DNA of 64,000 nucleotides from CAIVVT01 sp963757265 (GCA_963757265.1 CAVWRA010000006.1:496001-560000); one strand, 5' to 3'; shown: positions 37,313 to 47,139, counted from the first letter of the stretch. The notes: a model not told the origin generated them from the sequence alone. Numbers and translations: made by a program.

Positions 37313-39883
37313 ATGGTCGCCATGGTCCCTCGCAGTCATCCTCCTGTTGCGGCCGCCATCAAGCGCCTGCGCCGCTGCGCCCTCTTGTTGCTGGTCGTTT
37401 CTGGCCTCGCCGCCGCCATCAGCCTCGACGGCTTTGTGCCGCTGGCGCCGGTCGCCAGCTATACCACCGCCAAGGATGGGATCGTCGTCCTCTGCACCGA
37501 CAACTCACAGGTCCGGTTTCAAGTCCTCGCTGCCGATCTGATCCGCGTGCGCGCCTCCTTTGCCCAGGCATTGCCCGCGCGCGATCACTCCTGGGCCATC
37601 GACAAGTCCGACTGGGATACTCCACCCTTTAGCGTCCGGGAAGCGGACGGCGGGATTCTGCTGTTGACTGCGGAGTTGGAAGTCGCCATCCACCGAGCTC
37701 CGCTGTTGGTCGAATTCCGCGACGCCCGGACCCATCACGCCATCAACGCCGATCAGTTCCCGATGATGCGTGACCCTTCATCCGGCGCCGTCGCCGCCGC
37801 CAGGCGCCTGGGCTTCGAAGAGCACTTCTACGGCCTCGGCGAGAAGGCCGCGCGTCTCGACAAGCGCCGCGGCCAGTTCACCATGTGGAACTCCGACACG
37901 CCCGCCTATCACGAAGGCACCGATCCCATCTACCAGAGCATCCCCTTCTACATCGGCTGGCAGGACAGCGCTTGCTACGGCATCTTCTTCGACAACAGCT
38001 TTCGCACTCATTTCGATTTCGGCGCCAATCTGCAGAGTTCCGTCGTCTTCTCCTCCGACGGCGGCGAGATGAATTACTACTTCTTCTGGGGCCCCTCGAT
38101 CCGCAAAATCCTGGGCCGCTACGCCGATCTGACCGGCCATCTGCCCATGCCCCCGAAGTGGGCGCTGGGCAATCAGCAGAGCCGCTGGAGCTATTTCCCT
38201 GACAAGGTCGCCGAGCAGGTCGTCGACCGCTATCGCGCCGATGACCTGCCGCTCGACGTTCTTCATCTCGACATTCACTACATGAACGGCTACCGTGTCT
38301 TCACCTGGGATCCGCAGCGCTTCCCCGACCCCACTTCGTTCACCGCCAGGCTGCGAAACCAGGGTGTAAAGGTAGTAGTGATCGTTGACCCCGGAGTGAA
38401 ATACCAGCCGCCTGCCGCGCCCGCCGTATCGGGAGCCGCGCCCTCCGCGGCCTCGAACCCGGAGTTAGCGCCTCAGGATAAGTCTTACTACGTCTTTAAC
38501 CAGGGTCTCGCTGGAGATTACTTCCTCAAGCGCAAGAGCGGTAACTTGTGGATCGGCAAAGTATGGCCCGGCGACGCGGTGTATGTCGACTATACTCTTG
38601 CCGCCGCCGCGCGCTGGTGGGGCGGTCTCTTCCGCGCCTACGCCGATCATGGCGTCGCCGGTATCTGGACCGACATGAATGAGCCCTCCGATTTCGTTGA
38701 CCAGACCGGCAATACGCAAATGGACGTCGTCTCCTTCGATGATGGCGCCCACTCCACCTACACCGGAAACCGCAACATCTTCGCGCTCGGCATGGCTCGC
38801 GCCACTTATGAAGGCCTTCTGCGCCTGCGGCCCGACCAGCGCCCGTATGTCATCACGCGCGCCGGTTACGCCGGTATCCAGCGCTACTCCACCATGTGGA
38901 CCGGGGATAACACCACCACCTGGGATGCCTTGGCCCTCAGTATACCGATGTTCGAAACTCTCGGCCTCTCGGGCGAGCCCTTCATCGGCGCCGACATCGG
39001 CGGATTCATCGGCCGCGCCGAACCCGAATTGATGACTCGGTGGTACGAGGTCGGTTTCCTGACGCCCTTCTGCCGCAACCATGCCGAGGTCACCGGCTAT
39101 GACCATGAGCCATGGCGCTTCGGCACTTACTATGAAGGGATCATTCGTAAGTACCTCAAGCTTCGCTACCGTCTTCTGCCGTTCCTTTACACCGCGCTCG
39201 AAGAGGCCCACCGCACCGGCGTGCCGCTCTTCCGGCCGCTGCTGCTCAACTATCAGGACGACTACAACACTCTCTCTCTTGACGACGAATTCATGGTCGG
39301 CACGGATCTTCTCGCCGCGCCCATCCTGCGCCCGGCTGCCAGCAGCCGGCATGTCTACCTTCCCGCGGGAACCTGGTATGACTTCTGGACCGGCCGGCTC
39401 TATCACGCCGGAGACATGCAAGCCAGCGCTCCACTGGAGACCGTTCCACTCTTCGTGCGCGGCGGCTCCATCCTCCCCATGGGGCCGGAAATGAACTACG
39501 TCGGTGAAAAGACCGGCCCGCTCAGCCTCACCATCTATCCCGATGCCCAAGGCCAGGCTCGTTTGTCTCTCTATGAAGACGACGGCCTCAGCCAGGCCTA
39601 TTTGAAGGGCGGCTTCCGCCGTACTGACGTGAGTTATCAATCTACGCCCTCGCAATCGGAGATAGAGATCGGCGCCGCGCAAGGAACCTATCAGCCTTCG
39701 CCGCGGGCGCTGATCTTCATGCTGCCCTCCGCGCCTCCGGGCTTGACCAGGGTGCTGCTCGATGGCGCGGCTCTGCCGCTTCTCGCAGCCGTCGAAGCCC
39801 AGCGCGGCTGGTGGCGCTCCGGTACGTCAGTCTCGATTCAGATTGCCGACGACGGCCAGGCGCACAAGCTCGAGCTTCGTTGA
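37313..39883 (+). CDS. GH31 alpha-glucosidase-type glycoside hydrolase
   Basis: An 856-residue exported hydrolase. The leader is basic (IKRLRR) followed by a hydrophobic stretch to about residue 36; an ATG at 37322 is an alternative start. An N-terminal beta-sandwich is followed by the TIM barrel with WALGNQQSRWSYF, the nucleophile Asp454 in GIWTDMNEPSDF, and the acid/base region MWTGDNTTTWDALALSIPM. C-terminal beta domains follow (WYDFWTGRLY). A 20-residue Ala/Pro-rich insertion interrupts the barrel after VDPGVKYQ. It probably releases glucose from alpha-glucans or related oligosaccharides. It is not overlapped with any neighbour, so it is likely a single-gene unit. Confidence 0.92.
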   Translation: MVAMVPRSHPPVAAAIKRLRRCALLLLVVSGLAAAISLDGFVPLAPVASYTTAKDGIVVLCTDNSQVRFQVLAADLIRVRASFAQALPARDHSWAIDKSDWDTPPFSVREADGGILLLTAELEVAIHRAPLLVEFRDARTHHAINADQFPMMRDPSSGAVAAARRLGFEEHFYGLGEKAARLDKRRGQFTMWNSDTPAYHEGTDPIYQSIPFYIGWQDSACYGIFFDNSFRTHFDFGANLQSSVVFSSDGGEMNYYFFWGPSIRKILGRYADLTGHLPMPPKWALGNQQSRWSYFPDKVAEQVVDRYRADDLPLDVLHLDIHYMNGYRVFTWDPQRFPDPTSFTARLRNQGVKVVVIVDPGVKYQPPAAPAVSGAAPSAASNPELAPQDKSYYVFNQGLAGDYFLKRKSGNLWIGKVWPGDAVYVDYTLAAAARWWGGLFRAYADHGVAGIWTDMNEPSDFVDQTGNTQMDVVSFDDGAHSTYTGNRNIFALGMARATYEGLLRLRPDQRPYVITRAGYAGIQRYSTMWTGDNTTTWDALALSIPMFETLGLSGEPFIGADIGGFIGRAEPELMTRWYEVGFLTPFCRNHAEVTGYDHEPWRFGTYYEGIIRKYLKLRYRLLPFLYTALEEAHRTGVPLFRPLLLNYQDDYNTLSLDDEFMVGTDLLAAPILRPAASSRHVYLPAGTWYDFWTGRLYHAGDMQASAPLETVPLFVRGGSILPMGPEMNYVGEKTGPLSLTIYPDAQGQARLSLYEDDGLSQAYLKGGFRRTDVSYQSTPSQSEIEIGAAQGTYQPSPRALIFMLPSAPPGLTRVLLDGAALPLLAAVEAQRGWWRSGTSVSIQIADDGQAHKLELR

Positions 39884-40187
39884 TTCGCTCTCAGCGCCAT
39901 TCGGATGACATGCATGACTCTGTAGAGTCGTAACGGAACGCCAGTACGGCCGGTGACCGTTGGCCGCCCGCCCCTGCACTATGCTCGAACCATCCCCACA
40001 CACATGTGAGCGTGTTCCACGGACCGCCGCTTCGGCCCTCTCAGCTGCCTCTTCCGCCTGTCAGGCGCTACGAACGCTGCTGCGCGCGCCGCAAAATCAC
40101 CGCGTTCTTGCGGTGCAATTACGGTCCAGCGCCGGCAACAACCGCGATTCTAGCGGTCGTCGGCCTCGATTCGCACTCTCAATGAGC
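39884..40187. other. intergenic stretch between convergent genes
   Basis: About 300 bases between the GH31 gene and the DinB-like gene. I see no credible gene, RNA or terminator with a T tract. Confidence 0.4.
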
Positions 40188-40655
40188 CTACGCTTCGATC
40201 GCCGCGCGGATGTGCTCCAGATGCTTCGCGCCGTGGCCGGCATAGATCCGCACCAGATCGTCGAGCGAGATCACGCCGCGCTCCGGGTGATATCCTGTGC
40301 GGCCCCACGCCGCTTCTGGCAGCGCCCGCAGGAAATCGACCCACCGCGCGTGCATCCCCTTGATAATCTGCAGCGAAGGCGCCACGGGCCCGGTCTTGGC
40401 ATCGGGCAATTGGGCCCACACTTCTTGGTCATAGGGCTGGATCGTCGGATGATCCACGGTGGCAATGAACCGCGTCCGGATAAAGGCGAACAGGTGCGAG
40501 TCGGCGATGTGATGGATCACCTGCCGCGCCGACCATTTGCCTTGGCCGTATGTTTTGTTCAGTTTAGCGTCGTCTGCCCCGGCGATCAGTTGTTCCAGTT
40601 GCGCCGGGAGCGCCTCGATTTTCTGTATCGCAATCTGCCGTTCTTCGGGAGTCAT
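40188..40655 (-). CDS. DinB/YfiT-family metal-dependent protein
   Basis: A 155-residue four-helix-bundle protein of the DinB/YfiT (bacillithiol transferase-like) family. The probable metal-binding histidines are His48/His49 in WSARQVIHHIADS and His141/His145 in AGHGAKHLEHI, the classic arrangement. Proteins of this family transfer thiols to electrophiles or hydrolyse metal-bound substrates; the thiol used by this organism is not known from the window. It is divergent from the NapH-like ferredoxin gene, with about 100 bases for both promoters. Confidence 0.85.
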   Translation of the reverse strand: MTPEERQIAIQKIEALPAQLEQLIAGADDAKLNKTYGQGKWSARQVIHHIADSHLFAFIRTRFIATVDHPTIQPYDQEVWAQLPDAKTGPVAPSLQIIKGMHARWVDFLRALPEAAWGRTGYHPERGVISLDDLVRIYAGHGAKHLEHIRAAIEA

Positions 40656-40759
40656 GCCTGCTATTGTCGCGCACCTCGGCGGATTTCTGGTCCAACATTC
40701 GCGCTCCGCGCGTGACCACGGTCACGGAACTTCCTTGCGGCCGGGCGTAGCATAAAACC

Positions 40760-41845
40760 ATGGAAGCCGCGCCCGCCGAGGCCGCCGCAGTGTTGCCGCA
40801 GAGCACCCCTCAAACCACTGCCGGGAAACGGGTTAAGCCGTACCGCCGCCGTTCCCACCGCGGCCGCGCGCCGGCTTTCCGCGCGAAGGTCCAGTTCCTT
40901 TTCCTCGGCCTCAACCTCTGGATTGGCGCCCAGTTTTACGTCTTCGTGCGCCAATTCGAAACGGCGGGTGCGGCCCATCTTTCTCGTCCGGCGGGCATCG
41001 AAGGCTGGCTGCCTATCGCCGGCATGATGAATCTGAAGTACTTTCTGACTGCTGGCCAAGTGCCGTTGATCCACCCGGCGGCGATGTTCCTCCTCGTGGC
41101 CTTCCTGGCCGGCTCTTTGCTATTCAGAAAGTCTTTTTGCGGCTGGCTGTGCCCGGTCGGGACTTTCTCGGAGTACTTATGGAAACTCGGCCGCGTGACC
41201 TTCCGCCACAACTTCTTCCTGCCGCGCTGGCTCGACATAGGCCTGCGCGGCTTGAAATATGTGTTGCTCGGGTTGTTCGTCTACGCCGTCGGCTCCATGT
41301 CGGCCCGCGCCCTGGCCGGATTCCTCGGCTCCCCGTACGGCCTGGTGGCCGACGTGAAAATGCTCGACTTCTTCCGCTACCTGAGCCTGACGGCCGCGCT
41401 GGTACTCGAGGTGCTGGTCCTGGCCTCGCTCTTCGTCCAGAACTTCTGGTGCCGCTACTTATGCCCCTACGGCGCGCTGCTCGGCCTGGCCGCGCTGTTC
41501 AGCCCGTTCCGCATCCGCCGCAGTCCCGACAAGTGCATCGATTGCGCCCAGTGTGCCAAGGTCTGCCCGGCTCGGCTGCCGGTGGATTTGCTGGTACAGA
41601 TCCGCTCCGCCGAATGCACCGGTTGCCTGGATTGCCTGGCCGCTTGTCCTGTCGAGGATGCCCTGGATCTGGCCTTTGTGCCGGCCCGCCGCGCCGTGCC
41701 CGGTTGGGTGATCGGCGCCGGCGCCGTGGCGGTGTTCCTGGGAGCCGTGGTTCTGGCCAAAACTACCGGCCACTGGGACTCCCCAATCTCCGACCAGGTG
41801 TACCGCGAACTGATCCCCCACGCGCGCGAATTTTCACATCCTTAG
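40760..41845 (+). CDS. NapH/CcoG-type membrane ferredoxin (4Fe-4S)
   Basis: A 361-residue inner-membrane electron-transfer protein. After a basic cytoplasmic lead there are about five membrane segments with the paired motifs CGWLCPVG and CRYLCPYG. A cytoplasmic double-cluster domain follows, CIDCAQCAKVCP and CTGCLDCLAACP, then one last membrane helix (VIGAGAVAVFLGAVV). This is the NapH/NosR/CcoG-like layout; the motifs favour NapH. No nitrate, nitrous-oxide or cytochrome oxidase genes are adjacent, so the partner is unknown. Confidence 0.85.
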   Translation: MEAAPAEAAAVLPQSTPQTTAGKRVKPYRRRSHRGRAPAFRAKVQFLFLGLNLWIGAQFYVFVRQFETAGAAHLSRPAGIEGWLPIAGMMNLKYFLTAGQVPLIHPAAMFLLVAFLAGSLLFRKSFCGWLCPVGTFSEYLWKLGRVTFRHNFFLPRWLDIGLRGLKYVLLGLFVYAVGSMSARALAGFLGSPYGLVADVKMLDFFRYLSLTAALVLEVLVLASLFVQNFWCRYLCPYGALLGLAALFSPFRIRRSPDKCIDCAQCAKVCPARLPVDLLVQIRSAECTGCLDCLAACPVEDALDLAFVPARRAVPGWVIGAGAVAVFLGAVVLAKTTGHWDSPISDQVYRELIPHAREFSHP

Positions 41846-41902
41846 CCCGCATCGCACTGGGCGTAAGTCGCCGTTTCGGCCGTCTTTCCCAGGCCGCGCC
41901 GC

Positions 41903-42634
41903 TCAGAACCAGCCCGTCGTCAGCGGGGCGTTTTTCCGGGCGCTGGCCAGCAGCGGCTCGTTTAGAAACGCCACCACCGGCAGCGCCTTGCGGAACCGCG
42001 TGATCACTTCCTCCAGCACGTTCCCGCTCAAGGCCAAATCAGCCTCCAGTTCGACGTAGTGATACCACTGCTTGCACTTGACGTATTCCAGCACCGGCTC
42101 GACGCCTGGCATCTCGGCGCAGTAGCCTTTTGGCGGCCGGCTCAGCCGCTCGCCTTGCAGTTCGCCAAACGAAGCCACAAGAGTGCGGTTGCGGATCAAT
42201 TTCAAGAATCGCGGCCCGTTCTCCACGATGTGCGCGCGGATCAGCCGCAACTGCTCCGGCAGCGGCATGTAGCAGCCTCCGGCGATCTCGACGCAGCGGT
42301 CCGAAACCGCGAAATAGAAGCCCGCGGCTTCGTTCTTGGGCAGGTCGGCCCGCCGCAGCAGCGCGCCCGTGTGCGTCTTATAAGGCGTCTTGTCGTTGCT
42401 GAAGCGCGTATCGCGGTGCAGTCGGAAGATGGCCTTCTTGGGCTGCCCGGCATAGGCTGGCGCGAAGCGCATCACCTCGGCCATCACCAGCACCGTCAGC
42501 TCCTCCATCGGAGCTTTCACGCACTGCTCGTAGGTCTCCCGATGCGCCTCGAACCAGTCGCGGTTGTTATGCTTTCGCAAGCCGCGAAAAAACGTCAGCA
42601 TCTCCTTGGGAAACCCGCCGAACGTGGACTTCAT
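41903..42634 (-). CDS. DUF2461 family protein
   Basis: A 243-residue cytoplasmic protein of the DUF2461 (TIGR02453) family. The conserved opening is FFRGLRKHNNRDWFEAHR, and the middle carries RLHRDTRFSNDKTPYKTHTG and the GGCYMPLPEQL segment. No catalytic function is established for the family. It is convergent with the NapH-like gene and divergent from murB, with 29 bases between starts, so the two promoters must lie in or near the coding regions. Confidence 0.88.
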   Translation of the reverse strand: MKSTFGGFPKEMLTFFRGLRKHNNRDWFEAHRETYEQCVKAPMEELTVLVMAEVMRFAPAYAGQPKKAIFRLHRDTRFSNDKTPYKTHTGALLRRADLPKNEAAGFYFAVSDRCVEIAGGCYMPLPEQLRLIRAHIVENGPRFLKLIRNRTLVASFGELQGERLSRPPKGYCAEMPGVEPVLEYVKCKQWYHYVELEADLALSGNVLEEVITRFRKALPVVAFLNEPLLASARKNAPLTTGWF

Positions 42635-42663
42635 TTCCTTACACCGCCTAGACTCAGATTAGA

Positions 42664-43689
42664 ATGAACGACCCTTCCAGCGAAGTGGTTTCCCAGGCTG
42701 TGGAAATGAAGGAGACGGCCGCACGCCTGGCCGGCATCGAGGGCCTGGCGCTATTCCCGGACGAGCCGCTCGCCCCTCACACTCGTTTTGGCCTGGGCGG
42801 CCCGGCCGCAATCCTGGCCGACACCGCAAGCGAGCCGGCCTTTGTCGAGGCGCTGAGGATGCTCGGCGCGAGCGGCATCGCCTGGACCGTGATCGGTGGC
42901 GGCACGAACCTGATTGTCAGCGACCGCGGTTACTCGGGCGTCGTACTGCGCTTCCGCGGCAAGGCGCTCGCTCGCGACGGCGAACGAGTGCAGGCGCAAG
43001 CCGGCGCGACGCTACAGAGCGTCGTCGATTTCGCGATCGGCCACGGTCTGGAAGGCCTGGAGCGCATGACCGGTATTCCCGGCTTCACCGGCGGAGCCAT
43101 CTACGGCAACGCGGGGGCTTACGGCCAGTCGATTGCGGACACGCTGGAAAGCGCGCGGGTGTTCGACGGGGAACGGGTACGGCGGCTGGAAGGTTCGGAG
43201 TGCGCATTCCGCTATCGCGACAGCGTCTTCAAGCGGAACAAGGAGTGGCTGATTCTGAAGGCGGTTTTCGGCCTCCGCAATGGCGCCGCGGACGCGTTGA
43301 AGGCCTCGGCGGACGAAATCCTGGTCACGCGCAATCGCAAATATCCGCCTGACATGCGCTGTGCCGGCAGCATTTTCAAGAACCTGATCCTGGACGAACT
43401 GCCGGAGACGGTGCGATCACAAGTGCCGGATAGCGTCGTGAAAAAGGGGAAGGTGCCGGCGGCATGGTTCCTGGATCAAGCCGGCGGCCGCGGAATGAAG
43501 CGCGGCGGCATCCACGTGGCCGGCTACCACGCCAACCTGATTTACAACGACGGAACGGGCAGCGCGCGGGAGCTGCGCTGGCTGATCGGCGAGTTGAAAC
43601 GACGCGTCGAGGCCCGGTTCGGGCTGCGACTCGAGGAAGAAGTGCAGTTTCTGGGCTGCGACGACGATTTGGGAAGCGAGGAGCCATGA
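42664..43689 (+). CDS. murB: UDP-N-acetylenolpyruvoylglucosamine reductase
   Basis: A 341-residue cytoplasmic FAD enzyme that reduces UDP-GlcNAc-enolpyruvate to UDP-MurNAc in peptidoglycan synthesis. The FAD-binding part shows WTVIGGGTNLIVSD and ERMTGIPGFTGGAIYGNAGA. The substrate domain has FRYRDSVFK and the catalytic Ser in CAGSIFKN, followed by AAWFLDQAGGRGMKRGG. A 15-residue non-conserved lead precedes the core. Its stop overlaps the start of the Tat-exported glycosidase gene (ATGA), an unusual partner for murB; the usual mur/fts neighbours are absent. Confidence 0.95.
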   Translation: MNDPSSEVVSQAVEMKETAARLAGIEGLALFPDEPLAPHTRFGLGGPAAILADTASEPAFVEALRMLGASGIAWTVIGGGTNLIVSDRGYSGVVLRFRGKALARDGERVQAQAGATLQSVVDFAIGHGLEGLERMTGIPGFTGGAIYGNAGAYGQSIADTLESARVFDGERVRRLEGSECAFRYRDSVFKRNKEWLILKAVFGLRNGAADALKASADEILVTRNRKYPPDMRCAGSIFKNLILDELPETVRSQVPDSVVKKGKVPAAWFLDQAGGRGMKRGGIHVAGYHANLIYNDGTGSARELRWLIGELKRRVEARFGLRLEEEVQFLGCDDDLGSEEP

Positions 43690-45863
43690 GTTCCAGCCGG
43701 CGGCAGTTTTTGACGCGGGTTGGAGCGGCGGCTGCGACGTCCGCGGCGATACCAGCCGGCGCACAGGCTGCGGGCGCGCCGGCGGCAGAGGGTTGCGACC
43801 CAGCGTATCTGAAGCGCGCGTTCGTGCAGGGGCGCGAGTATTTTGTTCTGCGCAGCGGGGGCATCCGCCTGATCGCGCAGGCCGACCAGGTTGACCTGGC
43901 GCCCGCGTTTTTGTGGCTGGCTTTCGATGCGCGCGACAACCGGCAGACGGCGCGCAAGGAGAATGGGCTCAACTTCGGAGCCGGAACGGGGTTCGTCAGA
44001 AGCGCCGTGGAGGTCCTGTTGGGCGGCTTCGCGTTCACCGCGCTGGGACATGAGACGCGTACGGGCTGGGTGGTGCTGGACGGGATTCCGGCGGTGCGAG
44101 CGGAGTGGTGGGCGGGCGGACTGCTGGTCAGCGAAGATCTGTTTGCGCTGCAGGATGCGGGAGTTTTTGTCAGACGCATCACGCTGTCCTCGCGGAATCT
44201 GGGCGGTGCCGAAGAAGTGAATGTGCGGCTGTCGCTGCCGCCTGGCGCCTGTCGTGCGCGTGACGGCTGGCTGATTCAGGACAATGCTCACGCGCGTCTG
44301 GCCGTGACATGCGCCGCCTCCGCCCCAAGCAAACTCCGTACGGAGCGGGCGGATCTGGAAATCGGTCCGCTGACCATTCCCGCCGGTGAATCGCTGAGCG
44401 TGGACACGTTCTTATGGGCCGGGATTCTGCCCGAGGACCCTTGGCCGGAACAACCGCGCGATCTGAGCGCGGCGCTCGCGCGGACCCGCGCCGGCTGGGC
44501 GGCCGGCGCGACCCTGGCATCGGAGGATGCGACGGTCCGCGAAGTTTTCGACAAAGCCCGATTCGGTCTGCCCGCCATGGTGGCCGACAACGGAGTGATG
44601 GACGCGGGCATTTTCGAATACGGCGCGCAGTGGGTGAGGGACACATCCAATACGCTGCTGGGCCTGATTCACGCCGGGTATTTCGAACTGGCCCGGAATG
44701 GGTTTGTACACATCCTGGAAAACATGGTCAATGCCGACGGCAAGACCATGATCGGGAGCATCTTTGCGGAGCCCGACCGCGAACAGTTCGATCAGATGGG
44801 CGAGCTGATCCACGCGTTGCGGTCGTATCGCGACTGGAGCGGCGACGATGCTCTGATTCGCGAATATCGGACGAAACTGCTGGCCCTGATCGAGCGGCCA
44901 TTGCGCCCCGAGTTCCGCCACGCCAGCGGGATGCTGCACAATCGCCGGGAATTCTGGGAACGCACGCTCGATGATGGTTGCGAACTGGCGTATCAAACTT
45001 ATGTGATCCTCGGCCTGAGGGACGCCGCGGCTCTGGCCGAACCGCTCGGCGCAGGCGATCGCGCCGCACGCTGGCGCAGCGAGGCGGATCGCATTCAGAA
45101 CGCGATGTTGTCCGATCCGAAGTTCGCGCTGGTCGAGCAGGGGCGGCTGATCAAACGGCGCGCGGTGAGCGGCGAGTGGGAGCGCTTCATTCGATTTCCT
45201 GCATCGGCGAACGACGTACCGATGCAAACTGAGCAGGTCCATCTGGTCGAGCCAGATGCCACTATGGCGCTGCCGATCGCTCTGGGCATCGTGGATCCAC
45301 GATCGGAGCTGGCGCGCAACACGCTCGACGAGCTGGAAAAACTGTGGAATGCGCGCTGGTTTGGCGGCGGCTACGAACGCTATCATTCCAGCGGCCAGGT
45401 GGATCAGCCCGGCCCGTGGAGCTTCGCCAGCTGTTTTATCCTGCGCGCGCAGCACGAGGCGGCCCTGCTGGATCGCAGCCGGCGGACGCTGGAGTGGCTG
45501 AATACGGTCCAGGGCGGGCGGGCGGGAGCGTGGTTCGAGGAGATTCCGCTGGCACGGTCACAAGCCGCCACGGCGGGCATCCTGCCCTGGAGTTCGGCCG
45601 AGATCAGCCTGTTCATCGTGCGACACGTGCTCGGAATTCGTTTCGAGGAGAGGGCCGTGGCGGTGAGACCGGCGCTGTACGCGGGCAGCCCGCCGGTGCG
45701 CGCCGATTTACGATTCCGGGCCGCGCGCTTGCGGCTGGAGATTCCCGCGGCCGGCCCTTTCCGATTCGCGGTCGTCAATGGGCGGCGCATCAAGACCGCG
45801 AAAGATGGCACCGTGAGGCTGGGCGCCGATTTCGAAGGCGGCGTCGTGTCGTTCCACAACTGA
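43686..45863 (+). CDS. Tat-exported six-hairpin glycosidase-like protein
   Basis: A 725-residue protein. The ATG at 43686 is chosen because it overlaps the murB stop and starts a twin-arginine leader (SSRRQFLTRVGAAAA). An N-terminal beta-rich part (about 60-290) is followed by an (alpha/alpha)6 barrel from about 290 to 640, with YGAQWVRDTSNTLLGLIHAG and QFDQMGELIHALRSYRDWSG, the pattern of glucoamylase/GH15-like and GH65-like six-hairpin enzymes. A small beta domain closes the protein. Tat export suggests folding before secretion. The glycosidase family is not fixed. Coupling to murB hints at co-expression. Confidence 0.7.
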   Translation: MSSSRRQFLTRVGAAAATSAAIPAGAQAAGAPAAEGCDPAYLKRAFVQGREYFVLRSGGIRLIAQADQVDLAPAFLWLAFDARDNRQTARKENGLNFGAGTGFVRSAVEVLLGGFAFTALGHETRTGWVVLDGIPAVRAEWWAGGLLVSEDLFALQDAGVFVRRITLSSRNLGGAEEVNVRLSLPPGACRARDGWLIQDNAHARLAVTCAASAPSKLRTERADLEIGPLTIPAGESLSVDTFLWAGILPEDPWPEQPRDLSAALARTRAGWAAGATLASEDATVREVFDKARFGLPAMVADNGVMDAGIFEYGAQWVRDTSNTLLGLIHAGYFELARNGFVHILENMVNADGKTMIGSIFAEPDREQFDQMGELIHALRSYRDWSGDDALIREYRTKLLALIERPLRPEFRHASGMLHNRREFWERTLDDGCELAYQTYVILGLRDAAALAEPLGAGDRAARWRSEADRIQNAMLSDPKFALVEQGRLIKRRAVSGEWERFIRFPASANDVPMQTEQVHLVEPDATMALPIALGIVDPRSELARNTLDELEKLWNARWFGGGYERYHSSGQVDQPGPWSFASCFILRAQHEAALLDRSRRTLEWLNTVQGGRAGAWFEEIPLARSQAATAGILPWSSAEISLFIVRHVLGIRFEERAVAVRPALYAGSPPVRADLRFRAARLRLEIPAAGPFRFAVVNGRRIKTAKDGTVRLGADFEGGVVSFHN

Positions 45864-45928
45864 GCGGAGTGGCACCGGAGGCGGGTGGGCCGATCCGGTA
45901 TACCAGCCGCCACCAGGGCAGCTGACAA

Positions 45929-45960
45929 CCCCCGGCTCACACCGGGGGCTGTTCTCGTTG
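45929..45960 (+). terminator. hairpin terminator between convergent genes
   Basis: CCCCCGG, a six-base loop and CCGGGGG form a 7-bp stem followed by CTGTTCTCGTTG, which is only moderately T-rich. It lies 65 bases after the glycosidase stop and before the minus-strand gene end at 45981. Confidence 0.6.
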
Positions 45961-45980
45961 CGCAGGCGGGCGAGTTCGGG

Positions 45981-46643
45981 CTATGGCTGCAGCGTGAGGG
46001 AGGCTTTGCCAGCCGGCCCGTCGTAAATCAGCTCGAGCGAATGGATGCCCGTGGTCTTGCCGCGGTAGTTGAAAAACAGCACTCCCGCCTGGGGCAGGGC
46101 GCGGTCGCCCTCGGGCAGCGCGGCCTTTTTCACCTGCAGTTCCATGGCGCGCTGCAACTCGAAGGGCATATGAGGGGTTGTAGGCGGAGGGTCCCCGTTG
46201 GCGCTGCCGCCGGCGCTGAGGCCGCTCTTGGATTTCTTTTCGCCCTCATCCGGCGGTTGCCATTCGGGATCCTTGAGAGAACTAAGGACCATCGCGAATT
46301 GCCGGCTGGGCAGAGGCGTCTTCTTGCCATTGACGCGCAGGGAGAAGTCGTCGGCTGAAATCCTGGCCCTCGCGCCCGCGGGGCCGAACAGCCCGACTTC
46401 GACCGCCACATAATCATCGTCGTTAAAGGGCCGTTCCATCGTGGGAACCGTGTGGCCCGCGAACTCGGCCGCCAGCGTCACCGTGCCGACCTGGGCATGG
46501 GCCTGATAATCGGTCGGCGCCGTGCGCGGGGGCAGGCCCTTGAATTCCGTCTGAGGCTCCCCGGCGGGCGTGGTTTGCGCCGCCAGCGAAAGGCTGAGAG
46601 CGGCGATCAGTAGACCGGTTCTCAAGGCGGGAAAAGAGCGCAT
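45981..46643 (-). CDS. secreted hypothetical protein, 220 residues
   Basis: I do not recognise the family. The ATG at 46643 is chosen because a signal peptide (MRSFPALRTGLLIAALSLSL) begins there; the frame is open to 46778 without signal-like content. The mature part has beta strands (VGTVTLAAEFAGH, FNDDDYVAVEVGLFG), a charged low-complexity linker (PPDEGEKKSKSGLSAGGS), then a second beta-rich part (GVLFFNYRGKTTGIHSLELI). Such two-part proteins are common as secreted lineage-specific proteins in Acidobacteriota. It is next to the DUF488 gene, about 110 bases apart on the same strand. Confidence 0.65.
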   Translation of the reverse strand: MRSFPALRTGLLIAALSLSLAAQTTPAGEPQTEFKGLPPRTAPTDYQAHAQVGTVTLAAEFAGHTVPTMERPFNDDDYVAVEVGLFGPAGARARISADDFSLRVNGKKTPLPSRQFAMVLSSLKDPEWQPPDEGEKKSKSGLSAGGSANGDPPPTTPHMPFELQRAMELQVKKAALPEGDRALPQAGVLFFNYRGKTTGIHSLELIYDGPAGKASLTLQP

Positions 46644-46752
46644 TTCTGCTAAGAAGCTAGCATAATCGAGGGTCGGTTGCCAGTGGACGGCGGGGACTCT
46701 CGAGCCGCTTGCGGCGCAGCGGGCGAGGCCCTGGCGCGGCGCGGGGCCGCAC

Positions 46753-47139
46753 TCAGACGATGTCCGCGCCGCGCTCAACCAGAAGCTCCCGCAACACGGA
46801 GCGGTGGCAGCGGCGCTCGTCCGGACAGTAGCAGCCCAGCGACAGATTGGTGTGATGCGACAGCGCCGCCAGCAGGTCGAGTTCGCGGCTGCGGTCGGGG
46901 GCGCTCATCTCGCGCCGGAACTTGCGGGTGAATGCGGTCCAGGCGCGGTCGTCTTTCGCCGCCAGGGCTTCCTGGACTAGCTCGGCGCTGGGCGACAGGT
47001 TCGGGAACCAGACGTCATAGTAGTCGAGCCGGGCGAACTCAGACTTCGGAACGCCGCGCGGAGGCCGCCGCACGGTGCCCAGCCGCGGACCCTCGTCGGG
47101 CTGGCGCGGGTTCCCAAGTTGAACGATGAAGATCGGCAT
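46753..47139 (-). CDS. DUF488 family protein
   Basis: A 128-residue cytoplasmic protein. The ATG at 47139 begins the family core (MPIFIVQLGNPR). The conserved motif LGCYCPDERRCHRSVL near the end carries the Cys pair and Arg/His residues that mark DUF488, a family of unknown biochemical role often found as a single gene. About 120 bases separate it from the caspase-like gene upstream on the same strand. Confidence 0.85.
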   Translation of the reverse strand: MPIFIVQLGNPRQPDEGPRLGTVRRPPRGVPKSEFARLDYYDVWFPNLSPSAELVQEALAAKDDRAWTAFTRKFRREMSAPDRSRELDLLAALSHHTNLSLGCYCPDERRCHRSVLRELLVERGADIV

